A DNA stretch of 64,000 nt from NCBI GenBank assembly GCA_902790905.1, contig CADATO010000003.1, forward strand, positions 19,156-83,155, given 5' to 3'. Shown piece after piece: positions 17,220 through 25,313 of the stretch; the stretch's first letter is position 1, and each line of letters begins with the position of its first letter. Below the pieces are notes generated by a model. It saw nothing but the letters and a program-made list of their open reading frames with translations. It did not search any database and was not told the DNA's origin. Source of the DNA: an uncultured Eubacteriales bacterium. Its GTDB lineage: Bacteria > Bacillota > Clostridia > Peptostreptococcales > Anaerovoracaceae. A program made the position numbers and the translations under genes.

Positions 17220-17450
17220 ATGGAAAGAAGAAAAGGCGGATTCAGAAGAAAGAAAGTTTGCCAGTTCTGCGCAGAGAAGGTGGACTTCGTAGATTATAAG
17301 GATACCGAGACGCTGAAGAAGTACATCACCGAGAGAGGCAAGATCCTTCCCAAGCGCATCACCGGTACCTGCGCGATCCATCAGAGAGCGGTCACCACGG
17401 CTGTCAAGAGAGCCCGCACCGTCGCTCTGCTGCCCTACGTGGCTGACTAA
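17220..17450 (+). CDS. rpsR: Ribosomal protein S18
   Basis: A 76-residue S18 with the typical basic N-terminus, [37 protein letters not shown], and [12 protein letters not shown] near the end. It pairs with S6 on the small subunit. An AAGGAG ribosome site precedes the ATG by 8 bases. Last gene of the rpsF operon, followed by a terminator. The two cysteines of the CQFC motif suggest the zinc-binding type of S18. Confidence 0.97.
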   Translation: MERRKGGFRRKKVCQFCAEKVDFVDYKDTETLKKYITERGKILPKRITGTCAIHQRAVTTAVKRARTVALLPYVAD

Positions 17451-17472
17451 TTCGCGAGTAACGAATGACAGG

Positions 17473-17498
17473 GAGCCGTCCTCCGGGGCGGCTCTTTT
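17473..17498 (+). terminator. Terminator of the rpsF-ssb-rpsR operon
   Basis: The stem GAGCCG/CGGCTC closes a GC-rich inner loop and is followed by TTTT, about 20 bases after the rpsR stop. Confidence 0.75.
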
Positions 17499-17567
17499 GA
17501 TTTCGCGTAATCGCACAGCCTGCCCGGCCGTCCCCGCGCGGAAAACAGATACAAACAGACCGATCTG

Positions 17568-17576
17568 TGGTATACT
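17568..17576 (+). promoter_or_regulatory. Extended -10 promoter candidate for gdpP
   Basis: TGG-TATACT is an extended -10 element without a good -35. It would give a GC-rich leader of about 135 bases before gdpP in which I see no known riboswitch. Confidence 0.4.
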
Positions 17577-17718
17577 TACTCTGTATTTGTATACCCAGAA
17601 TGGGGGAATAGCGGGCAAACCATAAAAGTGAGCCGCGGACACAGCCGCAGCCCGGCAGACACGGCCCGCCAGTCCCGATACATGCGGTATTCCGCGCAGC
17701 ACCGCGGGGTGATGATCT

Positions 17719-19476
17719 ATGGAAAGAGAACAAATCAAAGAATACATGCAGAGCATACCGGTCCCGATGTGCGTCCTCGATGAAAAGGGCGACGTTATCG
17801 CGGCCAGTCCCGGTATGGCGGATGTCTTCCTGTATGACGGCCTGACGGGCAGCAACATCTTTGCCCTGACCGGCATCAAGTACCAGGACATCGTAGCGCG
17901 CTACGAACGCAGAGACAGCGCCAAGTTCAGCAGCAACGGCAAATACTTCCGCGTGCAGGTCGGCGCACTGCCTGGCTCGCCGCTTTACCTGACCCTGACG
18001 TTCACCGACGTAACGGAGTTCGAAAACCTCAAAGTCCGCTACATCAACGAGCGCGCCTACACGGTCATCGTGGATGTGGACAACTTCACGGAGCTGCTGC
18101 ACCGCACCGAGGACGCCAACCGGCAGGTCCTCTCCGGTGAGATCGACCGCAAAGTCCGGCAGTGGGGGTCGCAGATGTATGCGAGCGTCACGCAGGTCCG
18201 GCAGGGACGGTATCTGCTGATCGTAGAAAAGAAATATATCAACGAGCAGGAACGCGCCAAGTTCAACATCCTGAACGAAATGCGCGAGATCCCGACCGAA
18301 GCGGACTTCCCCGTGACGGTCAGCATCGGCATCGGCGCAGCGGGGGACAACCCCGGGCAGGACGAGAAATTCGCCAGACAGGCGCTCGACATGGCCAAGG
18401 GCCGCGGCGGCGACCAGGTCGTCATCAAGCTGGATGACAGCCTGACCTACTACGGCGGCACCGCCAGATCCGTCGAAAAGCGCAGCAAAGGCAAATCCCG
18501 CGTCATCGGCTACGCGCTCGAGAGCCTCATCGACAGCGCGAGCAACGTCCTGATCATGGGCCACAAAAACCCGGACATGGACGCGTTCGGCTCGGCGCTC
18601 GGCGTGTACTGCCTGGCCAGACAGCGCGGCAAGCGGGCGTATATCGTGATCGATCAGATCACGGAAGCGCTGACGCTCCTTTATAACGAGATCCTTGAAG
18701 AGGGCCGCCATGAGATCATCACCGGCGAAAAGGCCCTGGAGGTCCTCGACGAAAAGAGCGTGCTGATCATGGTCGACACCCACCGTCCGAGCATCAGCGA
18801 ATGCCCCGAACTCTGGGAGAAGGCCATCCGGACCGTGATCATCGATCACCACAGAAAGTCCGATGAACAGACCAAGACCCCGACCCTGAGCTATATGGAA
18901 AGCTACGCCTCCAGCGCGTCGGAACTCGTCACCGAGATCCTGCAGTACACCGTGGAGAGAAGGGACATCCTCAAGAGCGAAGCGAACGCGCTGCTCGCCG
19001 GCATCATGGTCGACACGAACAGCTTCTCGGTGAAGTCCGGGATCCGTACGTTCGAGGCGGCGGCCTGGCTCAAGCGCATCGGCGCGGACAGCGAGCAGGT
19101 CAAGAAACTGTTCCAGATCAGCTACGAGATGTTCAAACTCAAAGCAGACTGTTACAACGCCGCGGTGATCGACGACAAAGGCATGGCGTTCACCGTCTAC
19201 AACGGCGCTTCCGAGAACGCGCAGATCATCAACGCGCAGGTTGCGGACGAACTGCTGACCATCCAGGGCGTCAAGGCGAGCTTTGTTGCTTCACGCGATC
19301 TGATGGGCCGCACGTACATCAGCGCCAGATCGCTGGGCGAGATCAACGTGCAGGTCATCATGGAGCAGTTTGGCGGCGGCGGGCACCTCAATACCGCAGG
19401 CGCACAGCTGCGCATGAGCCCGGAAGAAGCTATCGAACAGATCAAAGCCTACCTCGCGGCAGAGGGGCTGGAATAA
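17719..19476 (+). CDS. gdpP: Cyclic-di-AMP phosphodiesterase GdpP, lacking the membrane helices
   Basis: Hydrolyses c-di-AMP to pApA. Order of parts: PAS-like domain (about 8-105), degenerate GGDEF domain (about 110-235, without the GGDEF signature), then DHH (HKNPDMDAFGSA at about 277, VDTHRPS, IDHHRKS at about 376) and DHHA1 (GGGGHLNTAG near 554). Family members usually have about 650 residues and start with two membrane helices. This one has 585 and starts directly with the PAS region. An in-frame TGA at 17713-17715, two codons before the ATG, excludes an N-terminal extension. It should therefore be soluble. Neighbours rplI and dnaB are as usual. Confidence 0.9.
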   Translation: MEREQIKEYMQSIPVPMCVLDEKGDVIAASPGMADVFLYDGLTGSNIFALTGIKYQDIVARYERRDSAKFSSNGKYFRVQVGALPGSPLYLTLTFTDVTEFENLKVRYINERAYTVIVDVDNFTELLHRTEDANRQVLSGEIDRKVRQWGSQMYASVTQVRQGRYLLIVEKKYINEQERAKFNILNEMREIPTEADFPVTVSIGIGAAGDNPGQDEKFARQALDMAKGRGGDQVVIKLDDSLTYYGGTARSVEKRSKGKSRVIGYALESLIDSASNVLIMGHKNPDMDAFGSALGVYCLARQRGKRAYIVIDQITEALTLLYNEILEEGRHEIITGEKALEVLDEKSVLIMVDTHRPSISECPELWEKAIRTVIIDHHRKSDEQTKTPTLSYMESYASSASELVTEILQYTVERRDILKSEANALLAGIMVDTNSFSVKSGIRTFEAAAWLKRIGADSEQVKKLFQISYEMFKLKADCYNAAVIDDKGMAFTVYNGASENAQIINAQVADELLTIQGVKASFVASRDLMGRTYISARSLGEINVQVIMEQFGGGGHLNTAGAQLRMSPEEAIEQIKAYLAAEGLE

Positions 19477-19545
19477 AGGAAGCGGCTGCGCGGAATAAAA
19501 ACAGGACAGTCAATCAGATATTCTTAACAGACAGGAGATAAAGCA

Positions 19546-19992
19546 ATGATCGTAATCTTACTCAAAGACGTCAAAGGCACCGGTAAAGCAGGCGAGATCG
19601 TCAAAGTCAGCGACGGCTATGCGCGCAACATGCTGATCCCCCGCGGGATGGCCAAGGAAGCGACAGACGGCAACGTCCGCAGCCTCGAGAAGGCCAAGGC
19701 GGTGCAGGCGCAGAAAGATGCCGATGCAAAGGCGGCGGCGGAGAAGCTGGCGGAAGAACTCAAAGACAAGGAGATCGTCATCCGCACCAAGGGCGGCGAA
19801 GGCGGCAAGCTCTTCGGCAGCATCACCACCAAGGACATCGAGGCGGCCGTTAAGGACCAGCTCGGTGTGAAGATCGACAAGAAAAAGATGCAGATGGAAT
19901 CGCCCATCAAGCACATCGGCTCGCACGAAGTGGCAGTGAAACTGGCGGGCGGCGTGGCAGCCGTCATCCGCGTCAAGGTCGAGGCCGAATAA
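19546..19992 (+). CDS. rplI: Ribosomal protein L9
   Basis: Large-subunit protein L9, 148 residues. The N-terminal domain has [28 protein letters not shown] and IPRGMA. A long helix from about 45 to 80 leads to the C-terminal RNA-binding domain ([23 protein letters not shown]). An AGGAGATAAAGC ribosome site precedes the ATG. It lies between gdpP and dnaB, the standard Firmicutes order. Confidence 0.97.
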   Translation: MIVILLKDVKGTGKAGEIVKVSDGYARNMLIPRGMAKEATDGNVRSLEKAKAVQAQKDADAKAAAEKLAEELKDKEIVIRTKGGEGGKLFGSITTKDIEAAVKDQLGVKIDKKKMQMESPIKHIGSHEVAVKLAGGVAAVIRVKVEAE

Positions 19993-20007
19993 GAAAGGAA
20001 ACGAGCA

Positions 20008-21330
20008 ATGGCAGGTGAGAGGATCCCTCCGCACAATATGGAAGCCGAACAGTCCGTCCTCGGGGCATGCATGCTCTCGAAGGATGCGCTGTACGACGTG
20101 CTGGAAAAAGTGCGTGAAGAGGACTTTTACAATAAGAATCACGGCGAGATCTTTGCCGCCATCAAGGCGCTCGAGAAAAAGGGCTCCCCGGTGGACGTGC
20201 TGACGGTCTCGGATGAGCTCGCGCGGCGCAACTCGCTCGACATGGTCGGCGGGCGTGCGTACGTGGCGACGCTGTCTGCGAATGTCCCCTCGACATCCAA
20301 TGCGGGGCAGTACGCGTCCATCGTCACGGACAGCGCGGAGATGCGCCGGCTGATCGAAACAGCGGCCGACATCATGGAGCAGGGGTACAGCAGCGAACTG
20401 CCGGCCTCGACCATCCTCGACCACGCGGAGCAGCAGATCTTTGAGATCGCGCAGAGCCGCAACACCAGAGACATGGCCAAGCTCAAGGACGTCCTCGCGG
20501 ACAACATGGCGCTGATCAACGAACTCGCCGACAAGAAAGGCGAGATCATCGGCGTGCCGACCGGGTTCATCGACCTTGACAAGATGATCAGCGGCATGCA
20601 GAAGTCCGACCTCATCATCCTCGCGGCGCGCCCGTCCATGGGTAAGACGGCGTTCGCCCTGTGCGTGGCACGCAACGCGGCGCTCAAAGGGTACAAGGTC
20701 GCGATCTTCTCGCTCGAAATGGGCAAGATGCAGCTCTCCCAGAGACTGCTGTCCATGGAGGCGGGCGTCGACGCCAACCGACTGCGTACCGGACGCCTCG
20801 AGAGCAATGACTGGATGAAGATGTCGGCGGTCATGGACCGTCTCTCGGAGGCGGACATCCGCATCGACGATACCCCCGGCATGACGGTCATGGGCATCAA
20901 GAACAAGTGCCGCCGCATGAAGGCGGAGGCGGGGCTCGACCTCGTCGTCATCGACTACCTGCAGCTCATGTCGGCGGACGGCAGGGCCGAAAGCCGCCAG
21001 CAGGAAGTCTCCAACCTGTCGCGTAACTTAAAGCAGCTCGCCAGAGAACTCGACTGCCCGGTGCTGGTGCTTTCCCAGCTGTCCCGTGCCGTCGAGAGCC
21101 GCAGCGACCACAGACCGCAGCTCGCGGACCTGCGTGAGTCCGGCTCCATCGAGCAGGACGCGGACGTTGTGCTGTTCCTCTACCGCGACGAAGTCTACGA
21201 CAAGGAGACAGACCGTCCGGGCGAGTGCGAAGTGCACGTATCCAAACAAAGAAACGGCCCGATCGGCGTCGTCGACGTCCTGTGGCAGGGCCGCTACACC
21301 AGATTTGTCAACAAGCAGCAGGGTTCCTGA
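20008..21330 (+). CDS. dnaB: Replicative DNA helicase DnaB
   Basis: Hexameric replication-fork helicase, 440 residues. The N-terminal helical domain (PPHNMEAEQSVLGACM) is followed by a linker and a RecA-type ATPase domain with Walker A ARPSMGKTAF at about 212, Walker B LVVIDYLQLM at about 314, and the arginine-finger region in SKQRNGPIG. It begins 15 bases after rplI with an AAGGAAAC ribosome site. The next gene encodes a DnaD-like primosome protein, so helicase and loading factors are linked. Confidence 0.96.
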   Translation: MAGERIPPHNMEAEQSVLGACMLSKDALYDVLEKVREEDFYNKNHGEIFAAIKALEKKGSPVDVLTVSDELARRNSLDMVGGRAYVATLSANVPSTSNAGQYASIVTDSAEMRRLIETAADIMEQGYSSELPASTILDHAEQQIFEIAQSRNTRDMAKLKDVLADNMALINELADKKGEIIGVPTGFIDLDKMISGMQKSDLIILAARPSMGKTAFALCVARNAALKGYKVAIFSLEMGKMQLSQRLLSMEAGVDANRLRTGRLESNDWMKMSAVMDRLSEADIRIDDTPGMTVMGIKNKCRRMKAEAGLDLVVIDYLQLMSADGRAESRQQEVSNLSRNLKQLARELDCPVLVLSQLSRAVESRSDHRPQLADLRESGSIEQDADVVLFLYRDEVYDKETDRPGECEVHVSKQRNGPIGVVDVLWQGRYTRFVNKQQGS

Positions 21331-21427
21331 TGCGCAGACAGTCCGGCTCTGATGCACCGGCAGCAGAGTCGGCAAAGCGCGGCCGGATCCGCCGGCTGCG
21401 AACCCTAACGGAGAAAACATACCGCAC

Positions 21428-22885
21428 ATGTTCAGGAAAGAACCGAAAACAACTGTATATCTGTACGACACGCCCATCGAGAACATCTTTCTCGCGGAGT
21501 ACATGCCGGAGATCCCGGGCGACTATCTGAAGGTGTATCTGTATGCCCAGATGCTCGCAAGTTCCGGGGAGACCGCGGAATCGCCTATTTACGATGCCGC
21601 AGCACCGGCGCAGTCCGGCGCGGCCGGGCAGGCGGCGGGCGGACTCGGCCTTGCCGGCGGATCGCTGGCGGCCGGCTACCGTAAGATCGCCAAGGCGCTG
21701 CGCATGGAGCCTGTCGATGTGGAGAAGGCGTTCCTGTACCTGTCCGAACTCGGACTGGCTGAAAAGCGCGCCGGCAGATGGGTCTTTCCTGTCATGAAGG
21801 AAAAACTGTACGGCAGTCCGAATACGAGACGGCGCACCCCGGAGAACACGGGCGCCGGAACTGCGGCCGGCACCACGAACGGGGCAGCCGGGGCTGCGCA
21901 GAACGGACAGCCCGGCGCGGCAGGGCAGAGCACACAGAACGGCAGCCTTGCCGGCGGCGCGGACCAGACCGCGTACCGGCGCCTCCTCAACAACAGGCCG
22001 ATCGCGGACATGACCGCGAAGGTGCAGGAGATCGTGGGGCGATTCCTGCTCCCGGAAGAGACGCAGGCCATCATGGACTGGATCACCGAACTCGGCGCGG
22101 ACCCGGACCTCATCGTGCGCGCGTACGAATACGCCAGACAGCGCGGGGCGACGAGCCACCGCTACGTCAGCAAGGTCCTGATCGGCTGGGCGGAGAACGG
22201 CATCCACACCAGACAGGATGCGGACGAATACCTGGCGGAGCGCGACGAACGGCACTTCGTGTACCGGCGCATCATGCAGGCGCTTGGATTCAGCCGCAAT
22301 GTCACGGAAGAGGAAGCGCGTCTCATCGACGAATGGGTCGACGAACTGGACTGCTCGATGCAGCAGATCATGGATGCCTGTGCGAAGACAGCGGGCATCG
22401 GCAATCCGAATATCAAGTACGTCGATGCGGTCCTGAGAAATCAGAAGGCCGGCAAAGGCGGACAGGGCGGACAGAGCGGTCAGCAGGAAGTTTCGCGCAA
22501 CCGCGTGCTCGCATACTACGCACATTTGCGTGAAGAGGCGGAAGAACGCGCGGAACAGGCGCGGCTCGACGTCTACAGAAGAGTGCCGGAAATCCGGCAG
22601 ATGGATGAACAGATCGCGGCAGCCAGCCGTGAGATGACCAATGTGATGGTGCAGGGCGGCGCAGACAAGATCGAGCGCATTCAGGCGCTCCGCAGCCGTC
22701 TGCAGCAGACGGAACAGGCAAAGACCCGGCTCATGACCGAGCGCGGGATCCCGATCGATATTATGAACATCCGCTACCGCTGTCCGCGGTGCGGGGATAC
22801 GGGCGTACTCGACAACGGCGCCCGCTGTGACTGCTATCTGGAGGTCGTGAAAGAAGCGGCCGATTGGCATGAAGAAGAAAAGTAA
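21428..22885 (+). CDS. DnaD-like primosome protein fused to the N-terminal domain of a DnaC-type helicase loader
   Basis: A 485-residue protein. Residues about 10-130 resemble the DnaD winged-helix part (YLYAQML, then YRKIAKALRM), interrupted by an Ala/Gly-rich insert. After a second Ala/Gly/Thr/Gln-rich stretch (about 140-180) come two DnaB2/DnaD C-terminal-like helical repeats (about 195-265 and 275-345). Residues about 365-485 match what I know of the N-domain of clostridial DnaC/DnaI-like loaders: a long coiled region, then RCPRCGDTGVLDNGARCDC with Cys452, 455, 467 and 469, a probable zinc site. The AAA+ ATPase normally following is absent, and the next gene overlaps this one by 17 bases. 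Confidence 0.8.
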   Translation: MFRKEPKTTVYLYDTPIENIFLAEYMPEIPGDYLKVYLYAQMLASSGETAESPIYDAAAPAQSGAAGQAAGGLGLAGGSLAAGYRKIAKALRMEPVDVEKAFLYLSELGLAEKRAGRWVFPVMKEKLYGSPNTRRRTPENTGAGTAAGTTNGAAGAAQNGQPGAAGQSTQNGSLAGGADQTAYRRLLNNRPIADMTAKVQEIVGRFLLPEETQAIMDWITELGADPDLIVRAYEYARQRGATSHRYVSKVLIGWAENGIHTRQDADEYLAERDERHFVYRRIMQALGFSRNVTEEEARLIDEWVDELDCSMQQIMDACAKTAGIGNPNIKYVDAVLRNQKAGKGGQGGQSGQQEVSRNRVLAYYAHLREEAEERAEQARLDVYRRVPEIRQMDEQIAAASREMTNVMVQGGADKIERIQALRSRLQQTEQAKTRLMTERGIPIDIMNIRYRCPRCGDTGVLDNGARCDCYLEVVKEAADWHEEEK

Positions 22886-23675
22886 AGGACGAGTCAAAAA
22901 ATTTGAGCAGGAAAACAACATCCTGCAGTTCCCCGGGGACGCGGCGCGTTCCTACAGCGAGCGGGACGACGAGGCAGGCGTGAGCCAGACCCGGTACAAT
23001 ACGCAGGATCTGTACGACACCCCGCTGTACGGGAATGAGGAATACGACGATCCGGACTACGCGCCGGGCGCTGATTTTACGCGCAATGAAAGCTATGAGC
23101 CTTCTTCGCGGTTTGACCTCGATGCCTTTATGGAAGAAGGATGGGAGAACATCCGGCAGCAGGCGGCGGCCGATATCAGCCGCGGAGACTACGGGAGCAG
23201 CCGGTACGGCGCAGAGAGCAGCGATTATGGCAGCCGCACCAGCACAGACGCGGCAGGCAGCGCGCAGAAGCCGCACTTCACGGCGGCGGACGCCTACGGC
23301 AGAGAAGCCGACGAGGGCGCCGGTCCGACGTCCGACCCGATGATCCACCGGCCTAAGCAGGAGAGCAAGGACGAGCGCAAGAAAAAGCGTGTCAGCGCGC
23401 AGAAACGCAGACGCCGCCTGATCTATTTCGCGGTGTTCGCCGTTGCGCTGGTCGTGATCTTCTTCACCATCCAGAACGTGATCAGCCTCAAGATGGAAGA
23501 GCGCGAACTCCTCCAGCAGCAGCGCGAGCTCGAAGCGCGCAAGGCGGAACTTGAAGAGGAACTCACACAGGTCGACGAGACCGACTATATCGAGCAGCAG
23601 GCAAGGGAGCAGCTGCATATGATCAAACCGGGCGAGATCCTGTATCTGCTGCCCGATCACGACGACAAGGAATAA
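22869..23675 (+). CDS. DivIC/FtsB-like septum formation initiator with long cytoplasmic extension
   Basis: Bitopic cell-division protein, 268 residues. About 180 residues of charged and Ser/Tyr-rich cytoplasmic sequence lead to a basic patch, one TM helix (about 191-210, IYFAVFAVALVVIFF), a leucine/glutamate coiled coil (RELLQQQRELEARKAELEEE), and the family end with YIEQQAREQLHMIKPGE. The last 70 residues are the DivIC core. The extension is unusually long. It overlaps the primosome gene and is two bases from rnmV, so it is in one operon. Confidence 0.85.
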   Translation: MKKKSKGRVKKFEQENNILQFPGDAARSYSERDDEAGVSQTRYNTQDLYDTPLYGNEEYDDPDYAPGADFTRNESYEPSSRFDLDAFMEEGWENIRQQAAADISRGDYGSSRYGAESSDYGSRTSTDAAGSAQKPHFTAADAYGREADEGAGPTSDPMIHRPKQESKDERKKKRVSAQKRRRRLIYFAVFAVALVVIFFTIQNVISLKMEERELLQQQRELEARKAELEEELTQVDETDYIEQQAREQLHMIKPGEILYLLPDHDDKE

Positions 23676-23677
23676 CC

Positions 23678-24298
23678 ATGGCACAGGACTTTCCCGTCAT
23701 TGCGGAGACCATCATCGTAGAGGGCCGCGATGACACCAACAGCATCAAACGGGCCGTTGCGGCCGAGACGATAGAGACACATGGATTTGGCATCCGCAGG
23801 GAGACCTGGGAGCTGATCGACAAAGCGTACCGGACGACGGGCATCATCGTGTTCACCGATCCGGACCACGCGGGGGAGACGATCAGAAAACGCATTCTGG
23901 ACAAATACCCGGATGCGCTCGAGGCATTCCTCGATCAGGAATCCGCACGCGCCGGCGACGACATCGGCATCGAGAACGCGGCGCCGGATGCGGTCCGTGA
24001 GGCACTGGCAAAAGTGCACCGCGCAGCGTCTGCAGAAGGCGGCGCCGGAAGTACAGACAGTGCGGCCGGCGGCGCAGACAGTGCGGCAGATGATGCTGCG
24101 GCTGAGCGATTCTCCATGGCGGACCTGCAGGAGGCAGGGCTCATCGGCACAGAGAGTGCTCAGGCAGGCAGACAGGCCGTGGGCAAGGCGCTCGGCATCG
24201 GCTACGGCAACGCCAAGGCGTTTCTGAGAAAACTCAACCATTACGGGATCAGCAGAGAAGACTTCGCGCAGGCGGTCAGCACCTGGCAGGCGAAGTAA
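23678..24298 (+). CDS. rnmV: Ribonuclease M5
   Basis: Toprim-domain endonuclease that matures 5S rRNA. Signatures are IIVEGRDDTNSIKRAV at about 11-26 (catalytic Glu and Asp pair), a GFGIRRETWELI segment, and TDPDHAGETIRKRI at about 68-81. The C-terminal part ends with GYGNAKAFLRKLNHYGI. A 25-residue Ala/Gly/Ser/Asp-rich insert around 112-137 is not typical of the family. Directly followed by rsmA, the usual neighbour. Confidence 0.92.
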   Translation: MAQDFPVIAETIIVEGRDDTNSIKRAVAAETIETHGFGIRRETWELIDKAYRTTGIIVFTDPDHAGETIRKRILDKYPDALEAFLDQESARAGDDIGIENAAPDAVREALAKVHRAASAEGGAGSTDSAAGGADSAADDAAAERFSMADLQEAGLIGTESAQAGRQAVGKALGIGYGNAKAFLRKLNHYGISREDFAQAVSTWQAK

Positions 24299-24307
24299 CC
24301 AAGCGAT

Positions 24308-25309
24308 ATGACACACAAAAAAGGCAGACAACCGTATACTTCCGACAAAGTCCGTCCGATCAAGAGCCTCGGGCAGAATTTCCTGCGCGACCAGAACGTT
24401 GTGGCGGCGATCGTGGACGGGGCGGAGCTCGGTGAGGATGATCTCTGTATCGAGATCGGTCCGGGCACAGGCGCTCTGACCGGCATGGCGGCCAAGCGGG
24501 CGCGCCATCTGGTTGCGATCGAGCTCGACCGGCATGTGCTCGGGCATCTGCGCAGGGAACTCGCGCGGCAGGGGCTGTCCATGTATGTGGATGAACCGGC
24601 GGCCGCGGCGCCGCAGGGCGAAGAGGCCGGGGCTGCAAGTGAAGAAGCCGGCGCAGATCCGACATATACGGAAGCCGGCGCGGCGTTCGATGCAGCGCTT
24701 GCCACAAAAGCGGACGTTGAGGTGGTGCTTGCAGACATCCTGAAAGTCGACCTCACCGCGCTCATCAACGAACAGAAAGAGAAAGATCCGCAGATCACCG
24801 GTGCAGCGCTCATCGGCAATCTGCCCTACTATATCACGACCCCGATCATCATGAAGGTGCTGGAAGAGGCGGTGCCCGTGCGCAGCCTGACCGTCATGAT
24901 GCAGAAGGAAGTCGCAGACCGCATCCTGGCAAAGCCGGGCACCAAGGCGTACGGCGCACTCAGCGTCGCGGTGCAGTACTACTGCACGGTGGAGAAGGTC
25001 GCGGACGCGCCGCGGCAGTGTTTCCATCCGCAGCCGAAGGTGGACAGCGTGGTCCTGCGGCTCGACAGAAGAGAGGAGAAGGCGGCGGCGCCAATCGACG
25101 AATCGCTCTTCTTCCTCTGCATCCGCGCGGGGTTTTCCAAGCGGCGCAAGACGCTGCTCAACTGTTTCACAGGCATGTTCGGTATGGACAAGGAAGAGAT
25201 CGCTCATGAACTGACCGCAGCGGGCATCGACCCGTCGCGGCGCGGCGAGACGCTGACAATCGAAGAATATGCAGCGCTCGCAGATCATTTTGCAGCTCTG
25301 AAGGACTGA
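24308..25309 (+). CDS. rsmA: 16S rRNA dimethyladenosine transferase RsmA (KsgA)
   Basis: Dimethylates two adjacent adenines in helix 45 of 16S rRNA using SAM. Family motifs: SLGQNFLRDQNVV, EIGPGTGALTG (SAM site, about 48-58), VAIELDRHVL, the catalytic IGNLPYYITTPI at about 170-181, and FHPQPKVDSVV. At 333 residues it is longer than the usual 270-290. The excess is mainly an Ala/Glu-rich insert at about 95-140 between the SAM-binding motifs. The catalytic motif is intact, so I expect a working enzyme. The next start follows 4 bases after the stop. Confidence 0.93.
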   Translation: MTHKKGRQPYTSDKVRPIKSLGQNFLRDQNVVAAIVDGAELGEDDLCIEIGPGTGALTGMAAKRARHLVAIELDRHVLGHLRRELARQGLSMYVDEPAAAAPQGEEAGAASEEAGADPTYTEAGAAFDAALATKADVEVVLADILKVDLTALINEQKEKDPQITGAALIGNLPYYITTPIIMKVLEEAVPVRSLTVMMQKEVADRILAKPGTKAYGALSVAVQYYCTVEKVADAPRQCFHPQPKVDSVVLRLDRREEKAAAPIDESLFFLCIRAGFSKRRKTLLNCFTGMFGMDKEEIAHELTAAGIDPSRRGETLTIEEYAALADHFAALKD

Positions 25310-25313
25310 GCTA

